This document shows, one piece after another, positions 1 through 8,894 of a stretch of 44,497 bases of DNA. The stretch spans positions 1 through 44,497 of the forward strand of contig NVQL02000061.1 in assembly GCA_002400495.2 (NCBI GenBank), in the 5' to 3' direction. Source of the stretch: Alphaproteobacteria bacterium. Lineage in GTDB: Bacteria; Pseudomonadota; Alphaproteobacteria; Rhizobiales; OSC116. The translations under genes and the position numbers were made by a program. The notes beneath the pieces were generated by a model. It was not told where the DNA came from, ran no database searches, and saw only the letters and a program-made list of their open reading frames with translations. The stretch's first letter is position 1. Each line of letters opens with the position of its first letter.

Positions 1-116
1 GGCAAGAGAGCGGAGCGAACGCACGCTAGTGCTTATAGAGAGCAACGCGAACGATAAAAGAGAGGCAAAGCCGAACGAAAAAATGCAAACTTCCAGAGCT
101 CAGGCAGGACGCTGCC
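1..116 (+). repeat. Dispersed palindromic element, copy A (left part outside the window)
   Basis: This is the right-hand third of a repeat that recurs at 14369-14701, 19155-19526 and 19584-19745. Positions 1-83 match 19429-19511 almost base for base (one clear mismatch). The right terminal inverted repeat GCAAACTTCCAGAGC lies at 85-99, and a small hairpin (GGCAG 103-107, CTGCC 112-116) follows. An inner arm, GAGCGGAGCGAACGCACGC, occupies 8-26 and is the reverse complement of 19614-19632 in copy D. No protein is encoded. It sits at the 3' end of the minus-strand LysR gene. Confidence 0.85.
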
Positions 117-152
117 CAGTGATGGCTGAAAAGCTGTAATGTGGAAAGTTAG

Positions 153-1076
153 CTAAACAGTGACCTTAGAGCTAGCTATCTTCCACAGATTCTCAACCGA
201 GTCTCTGTTGCGGTTTTTTAGTCTGTAGAGGCGCACTTCTAGTTCGGTTTCCCATGTCTTAAACCTTGGCTTGTTAACGTCGATGGCTAGGCCGAGTTTG
301 CCGCTTTCTAGTTCGTTTTGAATGTTTGAAAGGGGCAGCCATGCGATGCCGTGGCCTTCTTCGACCATGCCTTTTAGGGCTTCGGCCATTGAGTTTTCGT
401 AGACGATGTTATATTCAGGCATTTCGTTGATGTGCCAAACTTGTTCAACAATTTTGGCCAACATACTGCCTGGGGTGTAGGCCAAAATGGTGGCGGGTTT
501 TTTGGCGGTACCAGGCCATTTGTGCATTGGCTTGCCTTTGTCATTTAATTTTGAAACTGGCACCAAACGGTCTTGCGATAATATAATATATGGATATTGG
601 CTGCTATCTAGCAAAACTGGCACTTTGGGGTGACCAAAGGCTAAGAAGAAATCGCTGCTACCTTCGGTCAAAGCTTGCATGCATTCGGCCAAATCGCGGG
701 CTTTGATTTTGATGCTGATATCACCTAAATGGGGTTTAATTTCGGTTAGCCATTTGGGGAAAAAGCATATCGCCAATGAGTGTAAAGCGGCAATGTTGAG
801 GTTGGATTTATGCGCCCGATGGCCGTTTTTAATCTCGTCTCTGGTGCTGTAGAGCAGGCGTATGATTTCTTCTGCCGTGCCGCGAAAAGCCCTGCCCGCA
901 GGCGTCATGGTGATGGGAAATTTGTTGCGGTCTACCAAATCCGTGCCGATCCAGTGTTCTAACGATTTTATACGGCGTGAAAAAGCCGGTTGGGTGACCT
1001 GTCTTATTTCGGCGGATTTAGAGAAATTGCCTGTTTCGATTAAGCTTAAAAAATCCTCTAGCCATTTTAATTCCAT
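153..1076 (-). CDS. LysR-family transcriptional regulator
   Basis: A 307-residue DNA-binding regulator of the usual LysR length. The N-terminal winged helix-turn-helix (about residues 4-62) carries the family pattern FSKSAEIRQVTQPAFSRRI followed by LE. The C-terminal part (about 90-300) is the substrate-binding-like effector domain. It is transcribed away from the exported protein gene at 1236, with about 160 bases between the two start codons. LysR proteins often control a divergent neighbour, but no such link is shown here. The effector is unknown. Its 3' end abuts repeat copy A. Confidence 0.9.
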   Translation of the reverse strand: MELKWLEDFLSLIETGNFSKSAEIRQVTQPAFSRRIKSLEHWIGTDLVDRNKFPITMTPAGRAFRGTAEEIIRLLYSTRDEIKNGHRAHKSNLNIAALHSLAICFFPKWLTEIKPHLGDISIKIKARDLAECMQALTEGSSDFFLAFGHPKVPVLLDSSQYPYIILSQDRLVPVSKLNDKGKPMHKWPGTAKKPATILAYTPGSMLAKIVEQVWHINEMPEYNIVYENSMAEALKGMVEEGHGIAWLPLSNIQNELESGKLGLAIDVNKPRFKTWETELEVRLYRLKNRNRDSVENLWKIASSKVTV

Positions 1077-1235
1077 AATCTTACCTTTAACTCACAACCA
1101 TTGAGAATTAGATCATATTCAAAAAGCTTAGCCAATGGCAATGAAATATTGCAGTTTTCGGCGCTTTAAACTAGAATGCAATGCGGGTTTGGCTCGCATA
1201 TGTAGCAATGAGAGGGCATATTGTTGAAAGGTTTG

Positions 1236-1940
1236 ATGGTAAAATTAGGCATGATCTGTGCCTTATGCTTTGGACAAGCCCATTTTGCTTCAGCTGCGAC
1301 GCAGGATCAAGTGATCATTTTGAAAGATGTCAAACACATTGCCTATGGCGCGGCGTTGGTTAAGTTCTGCCCCATTTTGTCGGCTGGTGACTATATAAGT
1401 TTTATGCAAGATCTGATGATGGCCGAACGGCTGATCACTTTTAAACATGATTCCGCCTATAAACATATTATAAAGCAGCAAGAAGATGTGGTGTTTCGCC
1501 TGACATCGGGCGGCGATGATTGTGGTGAAAACATCGCGCTGAAAATCGGCGAAGTCGAAATTTTAATGAAAAAATTCACTTCCACCTCACCATTACGCGA
1601 TGAATTAAAAATTAACCACCCGCTATATCCCAAACTCAACCAAGCATTTATTTTTGCTAGCTATTTACAAACTCGTTTGGCACGCATTTACCAGCGCAAA
1701 TGCAAAATATTAGGCGGTGATGCGCTGGTTGAATTTAATGATTTATTGCTCAAAACGCAGTATGATTTGGAGCGGGTGTTTCGGTCTGAACAGGTTATGG
1801 CGCTGAACAAACGCATGAGCGAGCGGCAATATCGTGCGGTGTTAAAACGTTGCGATGTTTGGGCGTCGTTTATTGAATATGCGGGTGATGTGATGACTGA
1901 TGACATACCCGACACACTTGAAATTTTAAGGCAATTTTAA
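1236..1940 (+). CDS. Exported protein of unknown function
   Basis: A 234-residue protein that I do not recognise. The N-terminus (MVKLGMICALCFGQAHFASA) reads as a Sec signal peptide with likely cleavage after the ASA motif, so the mature protein should be periplasmic or secreted. The mature part is mostly helical in composition and has four cysteines (in KFCPIL, GDDCGE, QRKCKI and KRCDVW), enough for two disulfides. The ATG at 1236 is chosen with AAAGG at 1227-1231. An in-frame TTG at 1221 with GAGGG just upstream is an alternative that adds five residues. It is divergent from the LysR gene and followed 48 bases later by a membrane protein gene. Confidence 0.7.
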   Translation: MVKLGMICALCFGQAHFASAATQDQVIILKDVKHIAYGAALVKFCPILSAGDYISFMQDLMMAERLITFKHDSAYKHIIKQQEDVVFRLTSGGDDCGENIALKIGEVEILMKKFTSTSPLRDELKINHPLYPKLNQAFIFASYLQTRLARIYQRKCKILGGDALVEFNDLLLKTQYDLERVFRSEQVMALNKRMSERQYRAVLKRCDVWASFIEYAGDVMTDDIPDTLEILRQF

Positions 1941-1988
1941 ACAAAAATGTGTAATTTATACTAAAGCTGCAAAACTATAAGAGACCTT

Positions 1989-2447
1989 ATGACTAAAACT
2001 AACAATCGTAATTTTACTTCCTATCTGGCTTTATTTTGGCTGGTTTTCTGGCTGTTTAATGGGCTGGATAAATTTCTCTATCAAACTGATATGGGGAGTT
2101 TTACATGGTATGGCAAAGACCGTGGTTGGCAATTTTTAACCTATATTACCAATATTGAATTATCAACCAATCTTGTTGAGCCAATCTTATGGTTTGCGGG
2201 CATTTGGGAGGTGGCGATATCGCTATTTTTTGCGGGATTTTTATGGTTGCAAATTTTCAATAAAAACAGAAACTTGAATATATATAATTCTGCACTCAAA
2301 ATCTCATTGCTAACTTTTATTGGCTTTTGCGGGTTTGACATTGTGGTTGGTGACCGCGCCGAATTGCTCGAACATAGCACCTATATCGGCATTGCGGGGG
2401 TCAGCTATCTTGTTTCCTATATCGAGCGCATGATACCACGTGGTTAG
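1989..2447 (+). CDS. Small four-helix membrane protein, unknown function
   Basis: 152 residues with about four hydrophobic segments (near residues 10-27, 58-82, 97-115 and 130-146). Conserved-looking polar positions include NGLDKF in helix 1 and FAGIWEVAIS in helix 2. This layout loosely recalls DoxX-like small membrane proteins, but the similarity is not strong enough to name a family. The last four bases overlap the end of the convergent ccoS gene, so there is no room for a terminator between them. Function unknown. Confidence 0.65.
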   Translation: MTKTNNRNFTSYLALFWLVFWLFNGLDKFLYQTDMGSFTWYGKDRGWQFLTYITNIELSTNLVEPILWFAGIWEVAISLFFAGFLWLQIFNKNRNLNIYNSALKISLLTFIGFCGFDIVVGDRAELLEHSTYIGIAGVSYLVSYIERMIPRG

Positions 2448-2602
2448 ACGTCTGGTTTATCATCATATCGGTCATCCAATATGCGTTCAGACGCGCCATC
2501 AATGTCATCATATTGACCATTGCGCAATGTCCATAAAAACCCTGCAAGACCGATAAGGCCTAAAAATAGAGCCACGGGTATCAAAAACAACAAACCACTC
2601 AT
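2444..2602 (-). CDS. ccoS: cbb3-type cytochrome oxidase assembly protein CcoS
   Basis: A 52-residue gene. The product begins MSGLLFLIPVALFLGLIGLA, one membrane helix, followed by FLWTLRNGQYDDIDGASERIL. The aromatic/Gly-Gln-Tyr-Asp-Asp sequence just after the helix is the CcoS signature. CcoS is needed to put redox cofactors into CcoN. The start overlaps the end of ccoI by four bases (ATGA), a sign of translational coupling. The stop overlaps by four bases the end of the convergent membrane-protein gene. Its place directly after ccoI is the usual fixGHIS order. Confidence 0.9.
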   Translation of the reverse strand: MSGLLFLIPVALFLGLIGLAGFLWTLRNGQYDDIDGASERILDDRYDDKPDV

Positions 2603-4857
2603 GACAGGCCTGCCTCTTTCAGCCTAAGGCGCAAAGCGTTTAGTGTTACAATCATTGAGGATGTCGACATGGCAATTGCCGCCACAAATGGTGTGGCTAA
2701 GCCCATAATGGCGATCGGCACGGCGATGATATTGTAGGCGATGGCCAGAGCTATGTTTTGTTTGATCAGGCCGCGTGAAAATTTTGCCACTTGCCAGACT
2801 TTATAAGCGGCGCTAAGGTTTTGGCTTTGGAAAATAAGATCGGCGCTTAATTGGCTGACATCTGAAGCGTTGCCTGGAGACATTGAGACATGAGCGGCGA
2901 TTAAGGCGGGGGCGTCATTGCTGCCATCACCAATGACAAATATTTTTTTGCCTGCCGCTTGTTGCGCTTGCACATAGGCCAATTTATCTTGAGGGTTTTG
3001 GGCAAATTTATGGTTTTTAATTTGCAATATATCGGCAATGTTTTTAACCGCGGCCTCGCGATCGCCCGATAATATCACCACTTCCAAACCCGATTTTTTA
3101 AATTTTGCTACCGTTTGCTTGGCATCAGGCCGCAAGCCATCTTCAAAGGCAAAACGTATGGGGTTTTGGCCGTGAATGCTCAAATAGAACTCTGCTTGAA
3201 TGTCTTCTTTTACCTGTATCGATTCGGGTGCGGCATAAATCCTTTTGCCGAGCTTTATTTGGCTTTTTTCATCATATAAGCCTTGGCCTATTTCTTCCTG
3301 CACATTGCCATTGGTGCTGTATTTTAGGCCACGTATGTCTGCGGCTTTGACGATGGCTTGTGATAACGGGTGTTTGCTATTCACCGCTAAAGAAGCTGCC
3401 ACGCGCATTGCTTCATCGCTTATCTCATTGCCATTGATCAGCTTGGGTTGTCCCATGGTCAGCGTGCCCGTTTTGTCAAACACCACCATGTCAATATCGG
3501 CCAATTTTTCAAGCGCAATGCCATCTTTGAGCAAAATGCCCAAACGCAATAATATGCCCGAGGCGACCACTTGCACGGCTGGCACGGCCAAGCCCAAAGC
3601 ACAAGGGCAAGTGATGATTAGCACAGATGTGGCGATGAACAGGCTGTCATTAAAACCTTTGCCCAAAGTCATCCAACCGAGTAAAGTGACGGCGGCTAGA
3701 ATGTGCACGGCGGGGGCATATAATTTAGCCACACGGTCGGCAAGGCGGATATATTTGGCATCGGTGCGCTCGGCTTCTTCCATTAAGCGGATGATGTCGG
3801 CCAGCAAGGTGTCTTCGCCTGTGGCGGTGACTTTTATGGTCAGCGCGCCTGTCAGGTTAATGCCGCCTGCATGGATTTGATCGCCAATGTCGAACAGATC
3901 GGGAATGGATTCGCCTGTTAGGAATGCATTGTCAACATCGCTTTTGCCCTCGATAATCATGCCATCGACAGGTATTTTTTCGCCAATGGCAACGAAAATT
4001 TCATCGCCTAATTTAATGTCGGCAAGCTTGATGCTTTGGCGCTTACCATCGGGCAGGATAATGGTGGCGGCGATGGCCTGCATGCTCATCAATTGCTCGG
4101 CGGCACTGCGGGCGCGTTGGCGCATTGATAAATCTAAATAACGCCCCGCGAGTAAGAAAAAAACCAAGGTGATTGAGGCGTCAAAATAGGCATGTGCGCC
4201 ACCTGCTATGGTTTCGCTGATGCTGATATAGGTGGCCAAAATCACCGCCAAGCTAATTGGTACATCCATGTTGAGTTGGCCGTGCCGCAGGGCGTTAAAT
4301 GCGGATTTGAAGAATATTTGGCCGCAATAAGCCAAGGCAGGAATGGCGATTAAGGCCGAAATCCAATGGAAGAAATTGCGGGTTGATTCATCTGCGCCTG
4401 CCCATACAGAAACCGAAAGCAGCATCACGTTAGAGGCGGCGAAACCTGCCACGCCCAGCGAAGTCAGTAATTTTTTTTGGTAGCTATCGGTTTGTAAATT
4501 ATCAAATTGATCGCGGTTAAATGGTTGGCCGTGATAGCCCAACCATTCTAGCACCACCATCATGTCTTTGGCGCTGTTGAGGTTTTCGTCCCAACTTATG
4601 GTTAGGCGTTTGCGGGTTAGGTTTAGCCGTGCATATTTTACCGAGGCGAGTTTTTTAAAATTGCCTTCAATTGCGCCGATGCAGGCGGCGCAATAGGCTT
4701 CGGGCACTAGAATGTCTAGTTGCGCTAGGCCGTCTTGGTCATAAGTCACCCATGGGCTGGGGTCAGCCACCAGATCACCTGTCCAATCCAAACCTTTGGA
4801 TTGGCGCATTTCGGTGATGTCATTTAAGGCATAATCAACGGGGCAACAGCTTAACAT
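2599..4857 (-). CDS. ccoI: Copper-translocating P1B-type ATPase CcoI (FixI)
   Basis: A 752-residue heavy-metal P-type ATPase that exports Cu(I) for assembly of the cbb3 oxidase binuclear centre. The sequence shows an N-terminal metal-binding domain with C56-A-A-C59, about eight membrane helices, the membrane metal motif TCPCALGL, the phosphorylation site DKTGTLT, the HPLS motif and the hinge GDGSNDAPAL. An extra CC pair lies at residues 4-5, as in many CcoI proteins. It lies between ccoH (six bases upstream) and ccoS (4-base overlap). The setting in ccoGHIS separates it from general copper-efflux CopA. Confidence 0.95.
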   Translation of the reverse strand: MLSCCPVDYALNDITEMRQSKGLDWTGDLVADPSPWVTYDQDGLAQLDILVPEAYCAACIGAIEGNFKKLASVKYARLNLTRKRLTISWDENLNSAKDMMVVLEWLGYHGQPFNRDQFDNLQTDSYQKKLLTSLGVAGFAASNVMLLSVSVWAGADESTRNFFHWISALIAIPALAYCGQIFFKSAFNALRHGQLNMDVPISLAVILATYISISETIAGGAHAYFDASITLVFFLLAGRYLDLSMRQRARSAAEQLMSMQAIAATIILPDGKRQSIKLADIKLGDEIFVAIGEKIPVDGMIIEGKSDVDNAFLTGESIPDLFDIGDQIHAGGINLTGALTIKVTATGEDTLLADIIRLMEEAERTDAKYIRLADRVAKLYAPAVHILAAVTLLGWMTLGKGFNDSLFIATSVLIITCPCALGLAVPAVQVVASGILLRLGILLKDGIALEKLADIDMVVFDKTGTLTMGQPKLINGNEISDEAMRVAASLAVNSKHPLSQAIVKAADIRGLKYSTNGNVQEEIGQGLYDEKSQIKLGKRIYAAPESIQVKEDIQAEFYLSIHGQNPIRFAFEDGLRPDAKQTVAKFKKSGLEVVILSGDREAAVKNIADILQIKNHKFAQNPQDKLAYVQAQQAAGKKIFVIGDGSNDAPALIAAHVSMSPGNASDVSQLSADLIFQSQNLSAAYKVWQVAKFSRGLIKQNIALAIAYNIIAVPIAIMGLATPFVAAIAMSTSSMIVTLNALRLRLKEAGLS

Positions 4858-4863
4858 GATCGG

Positions 4864-5382
4864 TTATTTCGTAAAGTTTAAATGACGGTCTTCTTCATAA
4901 TGGTAGAATAGCTCGCCGCCCTGCAAAATATCCAATTTAATCCACCATATGCCATTAATTAGCTTTGCGTCATCAGCCATTTTTGCCGTATAATGTCCCG
5001 GCTCTGCTTGGTTTAGAATAAAATGCAAATCACCATCAGCATCGCGGTTGGGCAGCAGGTTTAAGGTCACCAATTTATCGCTAATCGGTTGTTTATTTTT
5101 GTCGAGCAGAATGAAATCAACACCGTCTTTATTGATCAATAAATCCAAATCCCAACCTAAAGATTTTTGCTTTTCGGCTTGCTCTATTTTCTCATTATAA
5201 AATTGGCTGGCGACATAAGAATTTTTTACCACCAGACCAGAGAATGCATCCAAAGCGCTGGTGACAAAAACTATGTTCACCGCAATGATGGTGCCGAAAA
5301 AACACAACATGATGGCTAAAAAATGCCAACCTGTTAGCTTAAATTGTTTGGTTTTTTTATCATCGGTTTGAATTTGGGACAT
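4864..5382 (-). CDS. ccoH: cbb3 oxidase assembly protein CcoH (FixH)
   Basis: A 172-residue FixH-family protein with one N-terminal membrane helix (about residues 18-42, LTGWHFLAIMLCFFGTIIAVN) and a periplasmic domain containing SYVASQFYNEKIEQA, the typical FixH pattern. The family is required for stable assembly of the cbb3 complex. The frame is open up to 5523, but the start at 5382 is preferred: it gives the family-typical MSQ... N-terminus, and the longer start would lie inside ccoG. It begins 10 bases after the ccoG stop. Confidence 0.92.
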   Translation of the reverse strand: MSQIQTDDKKTKQFKLTGWHFLAIMLCFFGTIIAVNIVFVTSALDAFSGLVVKNSYVASQFYNEKIEQAEKQKSLGWDLDLLINKDGVDFILLDKNKQPISDKLVTLNLLPNRDADGDLHFILNQAEPGHYTAKMADDAKLINGIWWIKLDILQGGELFYHYEEDRHLNFTK

Positions 5383-5392
5383 GATCAACTTT

Positions 5393-6931
5393 CTATTTTG
5401 CCGGCTCTGGCATATGGAATTTAGCGCCGTAAATGCCTGTTTCATTGCCATCAATTTCTTGTGCAATGATTTTAAAATCTGTCTGCTTGCCAGCTGGCAA
5501 ATTATCTTTATGCACATCAACAAAAGCTCTAAAGGCTTTTACGCGGTCAGGTTCAATGGTGATGATTACTTTTCCATCTGTTTGCGTTCCCGCCGCTGTG
5601 GTGAAACTAGCACCTTCTAGGCCTTCTGTATATATGACAAAGTGGCGCAGTTTGCCTTGCATGTTGAGCAATTTTATCTCAAAACTATTGCGGATGCTGC
5701 CATCGGATAATTGCACATAAAGCGGGTTGCGGTCGTGCAATGCGTTGATGGCAAAGCGATCGCGGGTCGAAAGGCTATACAGCATCACGAAGCCGACAAC
5801 CAAAAACAGACCCATATAAACGTAATTGCGATAATTGTGCCATGGCCATCTGATGCCGTCTGCATGGGTGGCATCGCGCTTGGTTTGGCGGATTTTTTCG
5901 TTATTTATGGTGTCATAGGCGATGAGGCCGCGTGGTTTATCAACCTTATCCATCACATCGTTGCAAGCGTCTATGCACAGGCCGCAGGTGATGCATTCGA
6001 GCTGAATGCCGTCTCTGATGTCAATGCCCATCGGGCAGACCACCACACACATATTGCAATCGACACAATCGCCAACAGGCTGGTTAGTAGCAGTGGCTTT
6101 TTTGGCTTTTTTGACGCTCATGCGCGGCTCGCCACGTGTGCCATGATAGGTGACAACCAAGCTGTCAACATCCATCATCACCGCTTGAATGCGCGGCCAT
6201 GGGCACATATAGGTACAGACTTGCTCACGCAGATGGCCGCCAAATGTATAGGTGGTCAGCACAAAAAATATGATCGTACCATAGGCCACAACAGCGGCTT
6301 CAAAATGAATCAGCTGATTGAATAATGTTGGGGCGTCCATAAAATAGAAAATCCACGCGCCACCTGTGGCGGCGGCAATCATCAGCCAAATGCTATGTTT
6401 GATCACACGTAGGTAAATTTTACGAAATGTCCACGGGGCTTTGTCGAGCCGCATGCGGGCATTGCGATCACCCTCTATCCACCGCTCAACCGTGATGAAA
6501 AGGTCAACCCACACAGTTTGCGGGCAGGCATAACCGCACCATGCGCGGCCAACTGATGCGGTGACTAGAAATAACGCAAAGGCCGACATGATCAGCAGAC
6601 CAGCAATATAATAAAGTTCTTGCGGCCAGATTTCGATGAAGAAAAAGTAGAAACGGCTATGTTCAAAATCAACCAAAATGGCTTGGTTGGGCGATGTCGG
6701 GCCGCGATCCCATCTAATCCACGGGCCGATATAATAAAAACCCAATAATAGGATCATCGAGATCCATTTAAAAGTGCGAAAATTGCCTTTGGTGCGTTTG
6801 GGGTAGATTTTCTTTTTGGCTTCAAATAACTCACGGTTGAGAGGGCCGTTTACGGCTTCTACATCGTGGGCAATGGGATGGAGTTCATCGTCTGTTTTGT
6901 TGTCTTTAACGTTATTGATTAAATTTGCCAT
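5393..6931 (-). CDS. ccoG: cbb3 oxidase accessory ferredoxin protein CcoG (FixG/RdxA)
   Basis: A 512-residue membrane iron-sulfur protein. Several membrane helices, including one with the CGYACPQTVW motif, precede two ferredoxin-type cysteine clusters (CVDCNMCVVVCPMGID and CITCGLCIDACN), and the C-terminal IgG-like domain follows. CcoG is reported to act as a cupric reductase that supplies Cu(I) for CcoN. The start has AGG six bases upstream. It is the first gene of ccoGHIS and is separated from ccoP by 116 bases holding a strong hairpin and a weak FNR-like site. Confidence 0.95.
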   Translation of the reverse strand: MANLINNVKDNKTDDELHPIAHDVEAVNGPLNRELFEAKKKIYPKRTKGNFRTFKWISMILLLGFYYIGPWIRWDRGPTSPNQAILVDFEHSRFYFFFIEIWPQELYYIAGLLIMSAFALFLVTASVGRAWCGYACPQTVWVDLFITVERWIEGDRNARMRLDKAPWTFRKIYLRVIKHSIWLMIAAATGGAWIFYFMDAPTLFNQLIHFEAAVVAYGTIIFFVLTTYTFGGHLREQVCTYMCPWPRIQAVMMDVDSLVVTYHGTRGEPRMSVKKAKKATATNQPVGDCVDCNMCVVVCPMGIDIRDGIQLECITCGLCIDACNDVMDKVDKPRGLIAYDTINNEKIRQTKRDATHADGIRWPWHNYRNYVYMGLFLVVGFVMLYSLSTRDRFAINALHDRNPLYVQLSDGSIRNSFEIKLLNMQGKLRHFVIYTEGLEGASFTTAAGTQTDGKVIITIEPDRVKAFRAFVDVHKDNLPAGKQTDFKIIAQEIDGNETGIYGAKFHMPEPAK

Positions 6932-6988
6932 TTTATACCTACATGTGAGGGTGAGGAGGATAATCTCGCAGTTGATTTAAACAAATGT

Positions 6989-7013
6989 GGCGGTGCAGAT
7001 TGACTGCACCGCC
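6989..7013 (-). terminator. Hairpin between ccoP and ccoG
   Basis: A perfect 10-bp inverted repeat (GGCGGTGCAG 6989-6998, CTGCACCGCC 7004-7013) with a 5-base loop lies 35 bases past the ccoP stop. On the minus strand it is followed by a modestly T-rich stretch (CATTTGTTTAAAT), not a clean T run. It may be a terminator, a partial terminator, or a structure protecting the ccoNOQP transcript. A loose FNR-like sequence (TTGAT-N4-ACAAA, 6972-6985) lies between it and ccoG. Confidence 0.6.
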
Positions 7014-7047
7014 TCAAATTCGCGTGAAGCAAATGCTCGGTTAAGAG

Positions 7048-7977
7048 CTATTGTCCCCCACCACGCGAATGGATAAACATGGTTAGTTGTTTAATGGTTG
7101 TGTCATCCAAACGATGCGCCCATGCTGGCATAACGCCTTTGCGGCTGGCTGAAATGGTGGTGACAATGGAATCAAATTCAGAACCATATAACCAGACTGC
7201 ATCCGCTAAGTTGGGTGCGCCTTGTTCTTGATCTCCCTTGCCTTCTTCACCATGGCAAGCTGCGCAATTATCAGCGAAAATTTCTGCGCCAGCTGATGCC
7301 GCGCTCGGATCATGATCAAGCCCACTAAATGCCCGCACAAAATGCGCCACTTGGATGATGTCGGCTTTTTCCAAAATTTCATCGGTTAAAAATGCAGGCA
7401 TTTCACTATAGCGAGAGTCATCATCTTCATCAAAACGAATGCCATGTGCGACGGTGGTGTAAATATCTTCCATCGTGCCGCCCCAAAGCCATTCGTCATC
7501 ATTTAGGTTTGGATAGCCTTTAGAACCTGTTGCGCCGCTGCCATGGCATTGAACACAGTTCACCGCATAGGCCGATTTACCACCTTCAACAGCAAATGTC
7601 ATCAATTCTTCGTTGCCCGCAACTTCTTCTAGGGATGCGGTTTGCATAGCATCTATATATTTAGATTGTGCCAACCTAGCGGCGCTAATTTCTTGCTCGA
7701 CCATATCACGGCTCGACCAACCCAGCAGGCCTTTGGTATAATCATTAACCAACGGAATGGCGGGGTAGGCAATCATATAACCGATTGAGAAGAGTACAGT
7801 CAGGTAATAAGTCCACAGCCACCAACGCGGAATTGGCTTATCAAATTCTTTGATACCATCCCATTCATGGCCAGTGGTTGAATAGTCATCGGCCGCTACT
7901 TGCGATTTTTCATGCTCTGGCAGCACATCCAGAATGATGTCTTGCGGGTTACTATCATGCGGGGTTTTATTTGACAT
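7048..7977 (-). CDS. ccoP: cbb3 oxidase subunit III, diheme cytochrome c CcoP (FixP)
   Basis: A 309-residue membrane-anchored diheme cytochrome c that passes electrons from the bc1 complex toward CcoO/CcoN. One membrane helix lies at about residues 53-76. Two heme-binding motifs follow: C141-VQ-C144-H145 and C238-AA-C241-H242. Candidate axial methionines occur in SEMPAFL and GVMPAWA. Two further ATGs lie upstream at 7986 and 7983, but AAAGG is best placed (nine bases) for the start at 7977. The gene still overlaps the end of ccoQ by 11 bases. Confidence 0.95.
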   Translation of the reverse strand: MSNKTPHDSNPQDIILDVLPEHEKSQVAADDYSTTGHEWDGIKEFDKPIPRWWLWTYYLTVLFSIGYMIAYPAIPLVNDYTKGLLGWSSRDMVEQEISAARLAQSKYIDAMQTASLEEVAGNEELMTFAVEGGKSAYAVNCVQCHGSGATGSKGYPNLNDDEWLWGGTMEDIYTTVAHGIRFDEDDDSRYSEMPAFLTDEILEKADIIQVAHFVRAFSGLDHDPSAASAGAEIFADNCAACHGEEGKGDQEQGAPNLADAVWLYGSEFDSIVTTISASRKGVMPAWAHRLDDTTIKQLTMFIHSRGGGQ

Positions 7978-8128
7978 GTTCATCATCCTTTAGCGGGATT
8001 TTACTTAATTCGTCATAAGTTTTTTTAGATCCTGGGCGAAACACAAATAACACCACAATCACAAATACGGCGGTTAAATAAGCCAAGCCCCAACTGTCGG
8101 CAAATTGTCTAAAAACTTCATAATCCAT
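7967..8128 (-). CDS. ccoQ: cbb3 oxidase small subunit CcoQ (FixQ)
   Basis: A 53-residue protein starting MDYEVFRQFADSWGLAY, with a single membrane helix (about residues 14-30) followed by VFRPGSKKTYDE, the standard CcoQ layout. CcoQ stabilises the CcoNOP complex. The start at 8128 has AAGGAG about six bases upstream; a longer reading frame to 8191 would run into ccoO and lacks such a site. Its 3' end overlaps ccoP. Confidence 0.93.
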   Translation of the reverse strand: MDYEVFRQFADSWGLAYLTAVFVIVVLFVFRPGSKKTYDELSKIPLKDDEHVK

Positions 8129-8150
8129 TTTTATCTCCTTGCGTTTGGGG

Positions 8151-8882
8151 TTAGCGTTTATTGGCGCTGGCGTCATAAAGGTCAAAATCAACCAAGGTGC
8201 CTAACATTTGTAGATAGGCGACTAATGCGTCCATTTCACTAATCATATCGGGGTTATTGTCCCACACACGGGCGCTGGCTTTTTGGTATCTTTCCTCAAA
8301 ACCATCAATTTCATCGCCGTCAAGTTCGGCTTGGGTTTCAAGGTCAATTTTGGCATTGGCCATCTGCTCTTCGGTATATGGCACACCGACCCACCAATTG
8401 GCTTTTAGGGTTTTTTCGATCAGGCTATAATCCAAAGGAGTTTCGGATAGAAATGCGTATTTAGGCATCACGGTTTCGGGCACCAAAGCTTTGGGGTCTT
8501 TTAAATGATCGACATGCCATTCATCAGAATAACGCCCGCCTACCCTTGCCAAATCTGGCCCTGTGCGTTTTGAGCCCCATTGGAATGGATGGTCATACAT
8601 GCTTTCGGCAGCTAGGCTATAATGGCCATAACGTTCAACCTCATCGCGCAACGGGCGGATCATTTGGCTGTGGCAGTTATAGCAGCCTTCGCGCATATAA
8701 ATTTCGCGACCTTTTAGCTCGAGCGGAGTGTAAGGCCGCATGCCTACCACCTTTTCGATGGTATTTTCGAGATAGAATAAAGGCGCAATCTCAACAATAC
8801 CGCCGATTGTCACCACAAGTAGTGACCCAACAAGCAGCAAAGTGGCATTTTTTTCAATCAGTTCATGTTTAAATTTGAACAT
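8151..8882 (-). CDS. ccoO: cbb3 oxidase subunit II, monoheme cytochrome c CcoO (FixO)
   Basis: 243 residues. An N-terminal anchor helix (about 12-38) precedes the heme motif C67-YN-C70-H71 in the conserved block [13 protein letters not shown]. The typical [16 protein letters not shown] stretch and a VMPKY methionine-ligand region follow. CcoO takes electrons from CcoP and hands them to the CcoN hemes. It lies 12 bases downstream of ccoN and 22 bases upstream of ccoQ, so the four subunits form one operon. Confidence 0.96.
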   Translation of the reverse strand: MFKFKHELIEKNATLLLVGSLLVVTIGGIVEIAPLFYLENTIEKVVGMRPYTPLELKGREIYMREGCYNCHSQMIRPLRDEVERYGHYSLAAESMYDHPFQWGSKRTGPDLARVGGRYSDEWHVDHLKDPKALVPETVMPKYAFLSETPLDYSLIEKTLKANWWVGVPYTEEQMANAKIDLETQAELDGDEIDGFEERYQKASARVWDNNPDMISEMDALVAYLQMLGTLVDFDLYDASANKR

Positions 8883-8894
8883 TTTTTTCTCCGA

